A stretch of 64,000 nucleotides of DNA from Sporosarcina trichiuri (GCF_030406775.1 NZ_CP129119.1:1088001-1152000); one strand, 5' to 3'; positions 29,894 to 38,322 are shown, numbered from the stretch's first letter. Notes: generated from the sequence alone by a model not told the origin. Program-made: numbers and translations.

Positions 29894-30448
29894 TCATTTT
29901 ACAAAGTAATTATAGCACCTGATGGAGTCGGGATGCACGGGCACACGCTTGCTGATGAGGTGCTCCACGGAATGGATGATGCATTCCTTCATGGCGTCAC
30001 GGACCGGCCCTTCCGCCTTCAGGCGAAGTCCGTCCGCACCTGGGAAATCCCTTGCAGGCTCTGTCATATCCGCTACGTAGATGACCATCTCGAGCGGTGA
30101 CATGTCAGGTCTTCCTGTCGTGTGGAACCGGATGGCATTCAGGATGTCACTGTCCGCGATGCCGAACTGCTCTTCGGCAATGATCGCTCCAGCAGGGGCA
30201 TGCCACAGTTCTTTATTATAACCGAGCACTTCCCCGCCGGCTCCGTGCGAGACGAGCAGGTCCTGCAGCGACTCTGCATCCATGTTTTTTGCAATATCAT
30301 GGAAGAGCGCTGCCGCCTCCGCTTTTTCCACAGGTACTCCATTCAGCATGGCCAGCGCTTTTGCCGTTTCCGTAACACGGAGGACGTGCTGGAAACGCTG
30401 TATGGACAACCTGCTCTTCAATTCCTCAATCAGCTGTGCGGGCTCCAT
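29894..30448 (-). CDS. yqeK: Symmetrical Ap4A hydrolase YqeK (HD domain)
   Basis: HD-domain phosphohydrolase that cleaves diadenosine tetraphosphate symmetrically to ADP. The metal ligands are His21, His50 and Asp51 (LFHDIAKNM). From the ATG at 30448 the protein has 184 residues; GGAGGG lies five bases upstream. It overlaps the end of nadD by 23 bases, the normal nadD-yqeK arrangement. Confidence 0.94.
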   Translation of the reverse strand: MEPAQLIEELKSRLSIQRFQHVLRVTETAKALAMLNGVPVEKAEAAALFHDIAKNMDAESLQDLLVSHGAGGEVLGYNKELWHAPAGAIIAEEQFGIADSDILNAIRFHTTGRPDMSPLEMVIYVADMTEPARDFPGADGLRLKAEGPVRDAMKECIIHSVEHLISKRVPVHPDSIRCYNYFVK

Positions 30449-31022
30449 ATAGACCCTCCTTCTGGATATACTCATCGACCTTCCGCGGGACAAGATAGGC
30501 TGTCGACCTCCCGATTCTGTACTTCATGCGCAGCATTGTCGAGGAGACCTCGACGAGCGGCGTTTCGACGAGGTCGACAGGATAGCGGGTCTGGCTGCTG
30601 GTACCGGGACGCCGGACACCGACAAACCGGACAAGTCCGAGCAACCGGTCAATTTCGTGCCATGTATGAAGGGAATCGATCATATCTCCGCCGATGATGA
30701 AGCAGAAATCCACGTCGGGTTCAGCCGCTGTTAGCCGCTCCATCGTATCGACTGTATAGGAGACGCCGCCTGCGCGCACTTCTGCATCACATACGGCAAG
30801 CTTCGCATTCCCCTGCACGGCAAGCTCGCACATCGCGAGACGCTGTTCGGGCGTCGCCGTGTCTGTCATGACTTTATGGGGAGGGATTGCAGTCGGCATC
30901 AGCCGCACTTCGTCGAGGGAGAGTGCATCGCAGATCCCGTCCGCCATAATGAGATGGCCGATATGCGGCGGATTGAATGTCCCGCCAAGAATTCCGACTT
31001 TCTTCCTAACGGTGTCCTTCAT
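30426..31022 (-). CDS. nadD: Nicotinate-nucleotide adenylyltransferase
   Basis: Joins nicotinate mononucleotide and ATP to deamido-NAD in NAD synthesis. The nucleotidyltransferase motif GGTFNPPHIGH is at 13-23 and the C-terminal SSTMLR (SSTxxR) motif is present. Length 198. Its ATG overlaps the yhbY stop by four bases. A second NAD gene, the repressor niaR, is in the same window at 50936. Confidence 0.97.
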   Translation of the reverse strand: MKDTVRKKVGILGGTFNPPHIGHLIMADGICDALSLDEVRLMPTAIPPHKVMTDTATPEQRLAMCELAVQGNAKLAVCDAEVRAGGVSYTVDTMERLTAAEPDVDFCFIIGGDMIDSLHTWHEIDRLLGLVRFVGVRRPGTSSQTRYPVDLVETPLVEVSSTMLRMKYRIGRSTAYLVPRKVDEYIQKEGLYGARTAD

Positions 31023-31309
31023 GGAAGAACGATCTTCTTTTTCTCTTTCGATTCCTTATAGAGCACGATTGTCTTGCCGATCACCTGGACGACGTCGATT
31101 CCTTCCTGCTCACTGAGGATTTCTGCAACCTCATCTTTGTCCTGTTCGCAGTTCTGGAGGACGGATACTTTGATGAGTTCCCTCGCCTCCAGCGCCTCTT
31201 CGATCTGCTTGATGATTGGATCGGTCAAGCCGCTTTTCCCAATCTGGAATATCGGCTGTAAGTGGTGCGCTTGACTGCGCAGAAAACTTTTTTGTTTACT
31301 TGTTAACAT
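31019..31309 (-). CDS. yhbY: CRM-domain RNA-binding protein YhbY/YqeI
   Basis: 96-residue CRM-domain protein that associates with pre-50S ribosomes. Diagnostic pieces are LTSKQKSFLRSQAHHLQP, the GKSGLT loop and RELIKVSVLQN-like ARELIKVSVLQN. TTGGAGGAAG precedes the ATG, which lies 14 bases within aroE; its stop overlaps nadD. Confidence 0.95.
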   Translation of the reverse strand: MLTSKQKSFLRSQAHHLQPIFQIGKSGLTDPIIKQIEEALEARELIKVSVLQNCEQDKDEVAEILSEQEGIDVVQVIGKTIVLYKESKEKKKIVLP

Positions 31310-32138
31310 GGTCTTCCTCCAATAATTGAGTTAGTCGCCGGATCATGCCTGCTGTATCCGGTTTGATGCCCGTCCATTTCTCGAACGCGAGCGCGCCCTG
31401 ATGGACGAACATACCGATTCCATTCGCTGTAACAGCACCGCGCTTTGCGGCCTCCGCGAGAAACTCCGTTTCCAGCGGATTGTAGATTATATCGATGACT
31501 GCTGTGCCGGGCTGCAGTCCTTCGAGAGCGAGGGGCGTTCCCTCTTCCGCGAACGACATGCCGACTGTTGTTGTCTGGATGATGATGCCGAAGCGGCCGA
31601 GCTTCCCGGAGATGTCTTCGAGGGAGACTGGCGATGCCTGTTTCAGCAACCCGCTTACGCCGGCCGCCCGTTCAACAGTCCGGTTCGCAACGGTGATCGG
31701 TCCATAGCCATTTTGTTCAAGCGCCAGCGCAATGCCCCGGGCGGCGCCGCCCGCGCCGATCAGCAGGATTTCATCGGTTTTACGATCGCTGCCGAATGTT
31801 TCTTCAAGCGCCCGCACAAATCCTTCACCATCTGTGTTGAAGCCGGTAAGTACACCAGCCGGACCGACCGAGACGGTATTGACGGCGCCCATCTGCTCTG
31901 CGAGGCTGTCGATATGCCCGAGAGTCGGCAGAACGCTGCTTTTATGGGGTACGGTTACATTCCAGCCGCTGCAGCCGAGAAACTGGAGGCTCCGGATCCC
32001 TTCAGCGATCTGTCCGCGCGGAACCGCAATCGGGATGTAGGCGGCATCGATGCCGTTTTCCCGGAACCATTCCTCATGCATGAATGGCGAAAGCGACTGC
32101 GCAACAGGATCTCCGATAACTGCGAACCATTTCTTCAT
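31296..32138 (-). CDS. aroE: Shikimate dehydrogenase
   Basis: NADPH-dependent reduction of 3-dehydroshikimate to shikimate in aromatic amino acid synthesis. The shikimate site SLSPFMHEEWF is near residues 15-25, the catalytic Lys66 is in NVTVPHK and the dinucleotide motif GAGGAARGI follows. 280 residues. The ATG at 32138 is six bases after GGAGGG. Confidence 0.97.
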   Translation of the reverse strand: MKKWFAVIGDPVAQSLSPFMHEEWFRENGIDAAYIPIAVPRGQIAEGIRSLQFLGCSGWNVTVPHKSSVLPTLGHIDSLAEQMGAVNTVSVGPAGVLTGFNTDGEGFVRALEETFGSDRKTDEILLIGAGGAARGIALALEQNGYGPITVANRTVERAAGVSGLLKQASPVSLEDISGKLGRFGIIIQTTTVGMSFAEEGTPLALEGLQPGTAVIDIIYNPLETEFLAEAAKRGAVTANGIGMFVHQGALAFEKWTGIKPDTAGMIRRLTQLLEEDHVNK

Positions 32139-32153
32139 CAAGATCCCTCCTTG

Positions 32154-33251
32154 TCAGATCAGCGAATTGCGCACGACAACATCGACACCGCGAGGCGCGT
32201 GAACAGCCACCACGACGTCCGCATGCTGAACTGTGATCCAGCCGAGACCCGAAATGACCAGATCGGTCTTCGGTTTCTTGATGGAGAATTCATGCCGTAC
32301 GAGTTCGGGAAAGCGTTCAAGCGACTGTGGTCCCGGGGGAGAGAGAAGCTCTCCAAGATGCGATGCGTACAGTTCATCAGCATTTTCGAGTTTTGTCCGG
32401 TGAACGTTCAGGCCATTCGCCGCGTAGATGTTGAAGGAAGAGCGTCCGCCCTGCAGGAAATCGAACCTCGCAAGACCTCCGATGAACAGCGTCTGTTCGG
32501 CATTCAGCTGGAACACTGTCGGCTTCAGTTCCTTTTTCGGCGTGATCGCCTTCAATTCGCTCGGGTCCAGGTAATGGGCCATCTGATGGTCGTTGATAAT
32601 ACCTGGTGTGTCATAGATCGCCTTTCCGTCATCAAGCGGGATTTCCACAAGATCGAGTGTAGTCCCCGGGAAGTGGGAAGTGGTGATCACTTCGCCTGTG
32701 CCTGTTGCATTTTTGATGATCCGGTTGATGAATGTCGACTTGCCGACATTTGTGCAGCCGACGACATAGACATCTTTGCCGCGCCGCAGTTCCTCGATGC
32801 GCTCCAGCGCCTCTGGAACGCCCTGGCCTTTCGCCGCGGACACCAGCAGGACATCGGCGGGCTTCAGTCCGAGTTTCGCGGCCGCTTCCTTCATCCAATT
32901 GATCAGCTTCGTCCGTTTGACGGACTTCGGCAGCACATCGGCTTTGTTGCCGATCAGCAGGATATCCTTCTTCCCGACGAATCGCTGCAGGCCGTGGATC
33001 CAGCTTCCATTAAAGTCGAAGATGTCGACAACCAGGACGACGAGACCGCTCCTGTCGCCGATACCGTTCAGAATTGCCAGGAAGTCATCCCCTGATAATG
33101 ACACAGGCTGCAGCTCGTTATAATTCCGCAGCCGGAAACAGCGCTGGCAGATGACTTCTTCTTTCTCCAGGGATGCTGGCGGTGCATAACCTTCTTTGCC
33201 GGGCTGCTCGGTCTGGATTGCAATACCGCAGCCAATACACGTAAGTTCCAA
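32154..33251 (-). CDS. yqeH: Circularly permuted ribosome-assembly GTPase YqeH
   Basis: GTPase required for 30S assembly. An N-terminal zinc finger has Cys5, Cys8, Cys35 and Cys38. The GTPase motifs are in permuted order: G4 NKAD comes before G1 GCTNVGKST and G3 DTPGI. The C-terminal domain is typical. I chose the TTG at 33251 (365 residues), six bases after GGGAGGA; the ATG two codons earlier is only one base from that site. This TTG start also matches the length of B. subtilis YqeH. Confidence 0.94.
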   Translation of the reverse strand: MELTCIGCGIAIQTEQPGKEGYAPPASLEKEEVICQRCFRLRNYNELQPVSLSGDDFLAILNGIGDRSGLVVLVVDIFDFNGSWIHGLQRFVGKKDILLIGNKADVLPKSVKRTKLINWMKEAAAKLGLKPADVLLVSAAKGQGVPEALERIEELRRGKDVYVVGCTNVGKSTFINRIIKNATGTGEVITTSHFPGTTLDLVEIPLDDGKAIYDTPGIINDHQMAHYLDPSELKAITPKKELKPTVFQLNAEQTLFIGGLARFDFLQGGRSSFNIYAANGLNVHRTKLENADELYASHLGELLSPPGPQSLERFPELVRHEFSIKKPKTDLVISGLGWITVQHADVVVAVHAPRGVDVVVRNSLI

Positions 33252-33253
33252 AT

Positions 33254-33769
33254 TCATTCCTCCCAAGATATGAGCCCTTTTTGCTTGAGCTTGTTCATGA
33301 TGCGTCTTTCGATCTGCCGGTTGAATTTTGTCATCTTGGCATCCGAGCCTGCGACAGGCACGACAAGGATCGTATGGAGTCCGAACCGGTTGCCGCCGAG
33401 GACATCCGTCATCAGCTGGTCACCGATCATGACGACTTCCTCCTTTTTCAGGCCCATCTGATTGATCGCCTTCCTGAACGCCTTCTTCATCGGTTTTCTT
33501 GCAGAAAAGATGAACGGCGTCCCGATCGGATCACAAAATGACTTAACACGGAGTTCGTTGTTATTGGACAGGATGGTGACCTGGAGACCGGCTTCCTGCA
33601 TGTCCTTTATCCACGTAGCGATTTCAGGGGTTGCGTCAGCACGGTCCCACGCAACCAGTGTGTTGTCCAGATCCGTGATGATCCCTTTGATACCTTTTTC
33701 TTTAAGCGCCTCAGCCGACAGCTGATAAACGTCTTTAATGTATTCGTCAGGCAGGAAATAGTTGTACAT
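33254..33769 (-). CDS. yqeG: HAD-family phosphatase YqeG
   Basis: HAD-superfamily hydrolase of the YqeG subfamily (related to mitochondrial PTPMT/GEP4-like phosphatases); natural substrate in Bacillales is not settled. Motif I is ITDLDNTL with Asp33 and Asp35; motif IV region is IGDQLMTDVLGGN. From the ATG at 33769 the protein has 171 residues, as in B. subtilis; GGAGTG precedes it by six bases. A longer in-frame reading to 33847 is not conserved. First gene of the yqeG-to-comEC operon. Confidence 0.94.
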   Translation of the reverse strand: MYNYFLPDEYIKDVYQLSAEALKEKGIKGIITDLDNTLVAWDRADATPEIATWIKDMQEAGLQVTILSNNNELRVKSFCDPIGTPFIFSARKPMKKAFRKAINQMGLKKEEVVMIGDQLMTDVLGGNRFGLHTILVVPVAGSDAKMTKFNRQIERRIMNKLKQKGLISWEE

Positions 33770-33948
33770 CATATCCACTCCGTTACTGTGCAGTTTCGCA
33801 CTCATTATATCATAATCTTGCATGAACCTTCTAAGACCGGCCGGCACCAGCCGCTGGATCCGAAAACTGCTCGTCCGTCAAAATGACCGGTGATACGCCA
33901 AGTTTCCGGTGCATAGGATGTCAGACAACGACACAGGAGGTGGATCAT

Positions 33949-34653
33949 TTGAGCGGCTTGGTGATGGCGTTTGTCCAATTTTGGCTGGAGATCCCCGCGA
34001 TGCTCGGATACATCCGCGGCCAGGCTTTTAAACGTCCCCTTTCCAAAGAGCAGGAAGCGGACTGCCTGCGGCGGCTCTCCGAGGGGGATGAGGACGCCCG
34101 TGACGAACTGATCGAGCATAACATGCGGCTGGTCGCACATATCGTCAAGAAATTCCATCCGAAGCATGAGCAGCTGGATGATTATATTTCAATCGGCACG
34201 ATCGGTCTCATGAAAGCTATTTCCAGTTACACACCGGACCGGAAGACGAAGCTTGCCACGTACGCTGCACGCTGTATCGAGAACGAAATCCTGATGTTCC
34301 TCCGGACGCAGAAAAAAACGCAGAAGGATATCTCCCTGCATGAGCCGATCGGTACCGACAGCGAGGGGCAGTCACTTGAAATCGGCGATCTGCTGGAGAC
34401 TGACGAGGAGACGCCTTTCGAGCATGCAGAGTTCAACGAGCAGAAAGAGCGGCTCTACCGCCACCTGGACAAATTGGATGCCCGTGAAATGGAGATCATT
34501 GAGAAACGATTCGGCCTCCGTGATGACACACCGATGACACAGAAAGAGATTGCAGAGCAGCTGAACATTTCAAGAAGTTACGTTTCGCGAATTGAAAAAC
34601 GGGCAATCGTGAAGCTGTATCAGCTGTTCAAACGGGAACAGCCCGCCGACTGA
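33949..34653 (+). CDS. sigK: Mother-cell sigma factor SigK, intact gene
   Basis: Late mother-cell sigma factor of sporulation. The translated protein (234 residues) has a hydrophobic N-terminal pro-region (about 1-20) expected to be cut off by a SpoIVFB-type protease, then region 2 (EHNMRLVAHIVKKF, ISIGTIGLMKAI, YAARCIENEILMFLR) and region 4 helix-turn-helix (ISRSYVSRIEKRA). The start is TTG at 33949, five bases after GGAGGTG; this gives the pro-sequence expected for pro-SigK. In B. subtilis 168 this gene is split by the skin element; here it is continuous, with no element or recombinase nearby. Confidence 0.95.
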   Translation: MSGLVMAFVQFWLEIPAMLGYIRGQAFKRPLSKEQEADCLRRLSEGDEDARDELIEHNMRLVAHIVKKFHPKHEQLDDYISIGTIGLMKAISSYTPDRKTKLATYAARCIENEILMFLRTQKKTQKDISLHEPIGTDSEGQSLEIGDLLETDEETPFEHAEFNEQKERLYRHLDKLDAREMEIIEKRFGLRDDTPMTQKEIAEQLNISRSYVSRIEKRAIVKLYQLFKREQPAD

Positions 34654-34665
34654 ACAGCCAGCATG

Positions 34666-34710
34666 AGAAAAAGACGTCTCCAGCGGTCGTACCCTCGCTG
34701 GAGACGTCTT
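34666..34710 (-). terminator. Terminator after the 26-residue peptide gene
   Basis: 15-base perfect stem (34671-34685 with 34696-34710), 10-base loop, followed on the minus strand by TTTTTCTC. The plus strand lacks a T-run, so for sigK it would act only as a hairpin. Confidence 0.88.
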
Positions 34711-34721
34711 CACTGATTGGC

Positions 34722-34802
34722 TCAGTTGGCTTTGACTTCCCACATGATCACGCCGGCAATCGCGGACATGACGACAAAAACTCCTAACATCAGATACAGC
34801 AT
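34722..34802 (-). CDS. Unannotated 26-residue single-helix membrane peptide
   Basis: A short reading frame with a strong ribosome site (AAGGAGGAAACCTGA before the ATG at 34802) encodes 26 residues: a hydrophobic helix of about 20 residues (start MLYLMLGVFVVMSAI) and the tail MWEVKAN. A near-perfect terminator follows its stop after 12 bases. The gene lies 63 bases downstream of mtnN on the same strand. I do not recognise it. The ribosome site plus terminator make translation likely; no function is implied by the sequence beyond membrane insertion. Confidence 0.7.
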   Translation of the reverse strand: MLYLMLGVFVVMSAIAGVIMWEVKAN

Positions 34803-34864
34803 TCAGGTTTCCTCCTTGCGCTAAGGAATAATTGTGTTCTCTCTGATACCAGTCTACCACGAAA

Positions 34865-35560
34865 TCAGGAAAGTTTCGAGAGGACTTCTTCCACAACTTC
34901 AGATGAATGCAGTGCCGCTGCAGGCAGGAATTCATCGAACGATACGGATGATTCCCTGCCGGCGATATCGGACAGCGCCCTGATGACGACGAACGGGACA
35001 CCGAACTCATGGCAGACTTGCGCCACTGCGGCCGCTTCCATCTCTGTTGCAATCAGTTCAGGGAACTGCTCCTTCACTTTGAACACGCGTGCCGGGTCGC
35101 TCATGAATACGTCACCTGAGGCGATCAGACCTGTTGCGGACGGATGCTTGCCGACCGTTCCGACAGCTTCTGTTGCAATTGCCAGGAGCCGCTCGTCGGC
35201 TTTGTATGTGACCGGTCCGCCCGGTATTTGACCCCGTGCGTACCCGAACGCTGTCACATCGGCATCATGGTGCGTGACATCACTCGAAAGCACAACTGTG
35301 CCGACTTCCAGGTTCTCACCGATACCGCCTGCCGAACCGGTGTTCAGCACAGCATCCGGCTTGAACAGCTGGATGAGAAGCGTTGCCGCCACTGCAGCAT
35401 TCACTTTTCCGATCCCGCTCTGTACCAGGACTGTTTTGCAGCCGGCAATATCTCCCTCATAAAATCTGCAGCCTGCAATCACTGTTTCTGCGGGCTGCCC
35501 CATCCGGTCTTTCAATATCGCGACCTCTTCCTCCATCGCGCCGATGATCCCTATCTTCAT
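34865..35560 (-). CDS. mtnN: MTA/SAH nucleosidase
   Basis: Hydrolyses 5'-methylthioadenosine and S-adenosylhomocysteine to adenine and a thioribose sugar; part of methionine salvage and the methyl cycle. The 231-residue protein opens KIGIIGAMEEEV, with the catalytic acid Glu in MEEE, and has TEMEAAAVAQVC and RALSDIAG with the catalytic Asp. GGAGGACA precedes the ATG. Single copy next to yrrS, similar to B. subtilis. Confidence 0.97.
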   Translation of the reverse strand: MKIGIIGAMEEEVAILKDRMGQPAETVIAGCRFYEGDIAGCKTVLVQSGIGKVNAAVAATLLIQLFKPDAVLNTGSAGGIGENLEVGTVVLSSDVTHHDADVTAFGYARGQIPGGPVTYKADERLLAIATEAVGTVGKHPSATGLIASGDVFMSDPARVFKVKEQFPELIATEMEAAAVAQVCHEFGVPFVVIRALSDIAGRESSVSFDEFLPAAALHSSEVVEEVLSKLS

Positions 35561-35588
35561 AGTTATGTCCTCCGTCCTGTCCGGCTCT

Positions 35589-36308
35589 TTAATAATTGAA
35601 ATCCAACGTATTCAAGATGTCCATCTGCGTCGGCTTCCATCCTTCTCCGTCCACCCACTCCAGATAGACTCTGTATTTCTTCGACTTGTCTTTTGTCGAG
35701 ACGATGCCGATCGACTTTTGCGGGCTGCCGCCGTTTTTGATCTTCCAGAAGATCAGATCGCTTTCCGGGACCCCGGTTGCATACGCAAGCGCCTTCTGTT
35801 TTTCCTTCCAGTCGGCAGAACTGCCGTCATACCGGGATACATGGTTTCCGGTCTGTGATGTGCCGATCGGCTCCCATGATGTATTGGTCATCGTCTCATC
35901 GACTACCGCATCTTCACTTGCGCTGTATGTAACCGTTCCTTCGTGTTTCTCGTCCTTTGAGCTTTCTGCGTCCTGTTCACCATCTTCGGACTCATCCTTC
36001 ACTGTGCCTTCTGCCGTGTCGGACCCTTCTTCCTGATTGTCCGCAGTTTCCTCATCGCCGTCATCAGTCTCGCCTGAATCCGATTCAGCCAGCCCATCCT
36101 GATCGTCCAGCACGGTGTTCTCTTCAGGAGAATCATCTATGACGGCGGCCTGATTGTCATCAGGTGCATTTCCGCCTGTGATGATCTTGACACCGACCAG
36201 AACGATCAGCAGGACAACAATCGCAATCATCCAATTGAGCATTTTATTCGCTTTGCTGTTCTGCCGCTTGCGGCGCACTCTCGAGAATTCCGGCTTCTGC
36301 TCACTCAT
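35589..36308 (-). CDS. yrrS: YrrS/DUF1510 membrane protein
   Basis: 239-residue bitopic protein: a basic cytosolic tail (1-23), one membrane helix (about 24-43), a long very acidic Asp/Glu/Ser-rich region (50-125) and a conserved C-terminal DUF1510 domain (about 140-239, with WKEKQKALAYATGVPESDLIFWKIKNGG in part). In B. subtilis yrrS is co-transcribed with the penicillin-binding protein gene pbpI and linked to septation; pbpI is absent here. Function remains unclear. Confidence 0.9.
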   Translation of the reverse strand: MSEQKPEFSRVRRKRQNSKANKMLNWMIAIVVLLIVLVGVKIITGGNAPDDNQAAVIDDSPEENTVLDDQDGLAESDSGETDDGDEETADNQEEGSDTAEGTVKDESEDGEQDAESSKDEKHEGTVTYSASEDAVVDETMTNTSWEPIGTSQTGNHVSRYDGSSADWKEKQKALAYATGVPESDLIFWKIKNGGSPQKSIGIVSTKDKSKKYRVYLEWVDGEGWKPTQMDILNTLDFNY

Positions 36309-36373
36309 CTGTCTTCAACTCCATTCCTGTCCGCCTATCCGATTGGACGTCCGGCGGCATCCGATGTTTCACG

Positions 36374-36401
36374 TAAAAAGCCGCCTTGGTGAGAAGGCGG
36401 C
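36374..36401 (-). terminator. Terminator of greA
   Basis: 8-base GC-rich stem (GCCGCCTT/AAGGCGGC), 6-base loop, then TTTTT on the minus strand. Confidence 0.9.
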
Positions 36402-36410
36402 ATCTCTATA

Positions 36411-36884
36411 TTACTTCACTTCTGTTATTTCAACTTGCATTTCGCCGCCCGGTGTCGTGATTTTCACTTGGTCGCCCTTTTTATGGCCAAGAAGCCCTTT
36501 TGCGATCGGTGAGTCATTGGAGATGAGCCCTTCCAGCGGATCCGCCTCAGCAGATCCTACGATCGTATACGTTTCAGTATCGCCTTCAGGTATTTCCTTG
36601 AAGGTCACTGTGCTGCCCAGCTGCACTTCGTCTGTCACCGTGTCCTCCGAGATGATGACCGCATTCCGGATCATCGACTCAAGAGACGAGATCTTCCCTT
36701 CGATGAACGCCTGGTCCTCTTTCGCGGAATCATACTCCGAGTTCTCAGAGAGGTCCCCGTAGCTTCTTGCAATCTTGATGCGTTCGACGACTTCCTTACG
36801 CTTGACCGTCTTCAGCAGCTCAAGTTCTTCTTGTAATTTCTGTTTCCCCGCAACTGTCATCGGATATTTTTTTTCAGAAACCAT
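36411..36884 (-). CDS. greA: Transcript cleavage factor GreA
   Basis: Rescues backtracked RNA polymerase by stimulating transcript cleavage. 157 residues: an N-terminal coiled coil (1-75) with the acidic tip [14 protein letters not shown] and a C-terminal FKBP-like domain with [28 protein letters not shown] precedes the ATG. An inverted repeat lies in the leader at 36922-36953. Confidence 0.97.
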   Translation of the reverse strand: MVSEKKYPMTVAGKQKLQEELELLKTVKRKEVVERIKIARSYGDLSENSEYDSAKEDQAFIEGKISSLESMIRNAVIISEDTVTDEVQLGSTVTFKEIPEGDTETYTIVGSAEADPLEGLISNDSPIAKGLLGHKKGDQVKITTPGGEMQVEITEVK

Positions 36885-36921
36885 TTATCTCACTCCTCAA
36901 TTTGCAAAATCATCAAAATAA

Positions 36922-36953
36922 TATGTCGCACCTAGGAAAAGGTATGCGACATA
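36922..36953 (-). repeat. Inverted repeat in the udk-greA gap
   Basis: Perfect 9-base arms TATGTCGCA and TGCGACATA around a 14-base centre, 38 bases before greA. On the minus strand it is followed by TTATTTTG, a weak U-tract. It may end or attenuate udk transcription, or be an operator. A TATAAT on the minus strand at 36960-36965 lies just upstream but has no -35 at the right distance. Confidence 0.7.
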
Positions 36954-36986
36954 GCGTCTATTATATGAATATCTGACAACATCATA

Positions 36987-37625
36987 TTACAAATCATTGC
37001 CAGAATCAAGAATTGTTTTTATTTTCGTTACCATGAGGTCAATTGCGACTTCGTTATGTCCGCCTTCCGGGATGATTATATCAGCATAACGCTTCGTCGG
37101 TTCGATGAACTGGTTATGCATCGGCCGCACGACATTCATGTACTGATCGATGACAGATTCGATTGTCCGTCCGCGTTCGTTGATGTCCCGCAGGATCCGC
37201 CGGATGATCCTCAGATCCGCATCCGTATCGACGAACAGTTTGATGTCCATGAGATTTCGGAGCCGCTGATCCTCCAAAATGAGGATACCTTCCAAGATGA
37301 TGACATCTTTCGGGGCGATTGCGATCGTCTCCGCTGCGCGTGTATGGAGCTCGTAATCATAGACCGGTTTCTCGATCGGCTGCCGGACGAGAAGTTTTTC
37401 GATATCCTCTATCAGCAGATCCGTATCGAATGCGAGCGGGTGATCATAGTTTGTTGCAAGCCGCTCCTCAAATCGGAGGTGCGACTGGTCCTTGTAATAG
37501 AAATCCTGTTCGATCACGACGACGGAATGCTCCTTGAAGACGTTGTGGATCTTTTTCGTAACACTTGTTTTCCCAGACCCTGAGCCGCCTGCGATGCCGA
37601 TGACTAGCGGTTTCTGTGTTCCCAT
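36987..37625 (-). CDS. udk: Uridine kinase
   Basis: Phosphorylates uridine and cytidine in salvage. The P-loop [12 protein letters not shown] is at about 9-20, and the family stretch [14 protein letters not shown] follows, then NYDHPLAFD. From the ATG at 37625 the protein has 212 residues, the family norm; GGAGGAAA lies about 10 bases upstream. The longer in-frame reading to 37742 enters trmR sequence and is not coding. Confidence 0.96.
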   Translation of the reverse strand: MGTQKPLVIGIAGGSGSGKTSVTKKIHNVFKEHSVVVIEQDFYYKDQSHLRFEERLATNYDHPLAFDTDLLIEDIEKLLVRQPIEKPVYDYELHTRAAETIAIAPKDVIILEGILILEDQRLRNLMDIKLFVDTDADLRIIRRILRDINERGRTIESVIDQYMNVVRPMHNQFIEPTKRYADIIIPEGGHNEVAIDLMVTKIKTILDSGNDL

Positions 37626-37663
37626 CTGTACAGTTTCCTCCTCTGCCGGCCCGTTCGGCAAGT

Positions 37664-38299
37664 TTACAGCTTGCGGGCAATTAAAATACCATCGCCGACC
37701 GGGATCAGCGATGTGGCGAATGCCGGATTTGCCATGATCCATTCGGTGAACGACTTCAAGTTGCGGATCATTGTCCTGCTGCGCTTCGGGATCTCTCCAT
37801 CTTCGAGGAACGCCAGCCCGTGCATGAACATATTGTCACAGTAGATGATCCCGCCTTCACGGACAGCCGGCGTGTACTTTTCAAAGAAACGCTTGTACTG
37901 GCCTTTGGCCGCGTCGATGAAAAGGGCGTCGTACTGGCGGAACGGCAACTCGGAGTCATCGAACAGCAAGGCATCATCCAGGAAAAGACGGATGCTGCCG
38001 GACAGACCTGCCCGGGTGATATATTCGGCAGCTTTTGCATGCCGATCGCTGTCCCTCTCGATCGTCGAGACATGCAGTCCGGGGACTGCGCGGGCAAGGC
38101 GTATTGCCGAGTACCCGATCGCACTGCCGATTTCCAGCAGCCGTCCAGGCTGCTGGATCGTCAGGAGACCGATGAACGTGTCGAGACCTTCCCGATCCAT
38201 GATGGGGACACGATTCTCTTCCGCATACGTTTCCATCTCCCCGATCAGGGGATCGGTTTCATTATCAAACCGTTTCCGGTATGTTACATAATCGGACAT
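37664..38299 (-). CDS. trmR: tRNA 5-hydroxyuridine methyltransferase TrmR (YrrM)
   Basis: O-methyltransferase-family protein; the B. subtilis orthologue YrrM methylates 5-hydroxyuridine at the wobble position of tRNA to mo5U. 211 residues with the SAM motif [16 protein letters not shown], the metal-site IDAAKGQY and the CDNMF motif. GGAGTG lies six bases before the ATG at 38299. In B. subtilis the hydroxylation genes yrrN-yrrO stand between this gene and udk; they are missing here. Confidence 0.9.
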   Translation of the reverse strand: MSDYVTYRKRFDNETDPLIGEMETYAEENRVPIMDREGLDTFIGLLTIQQPGRLLEIGSAIGYSAIRLARAVPGLHVSTIERDSDRHAKAAEYITRAGLSGSIRLFLDDALLFDDSELPFRQYDALFIDAAKGQYKRFFEKYTPAVREGGIIYCDNMFMHGLAFLEDGEIPKRSRTMIRNLKSFTEWIMANPAFATSLIPVGDGILIARKL

Positions 38300-38322
38300 G
38301 CTGCGCACTCCATTCCATGCAA

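Noticed and set aside
31401..33095. 564-codon open frame on the plus strand opposite aroE-yqeH
   Set aside because: It spans the antisense of two genes with clear identities and has no recognisable motif.
33890..33925. Sigma-E promoter of sigK
   Set aside because: CATAGGAT with an upstream GTGATAC has plausible spacing but both boxes are poor matches; mentioned only in findings.
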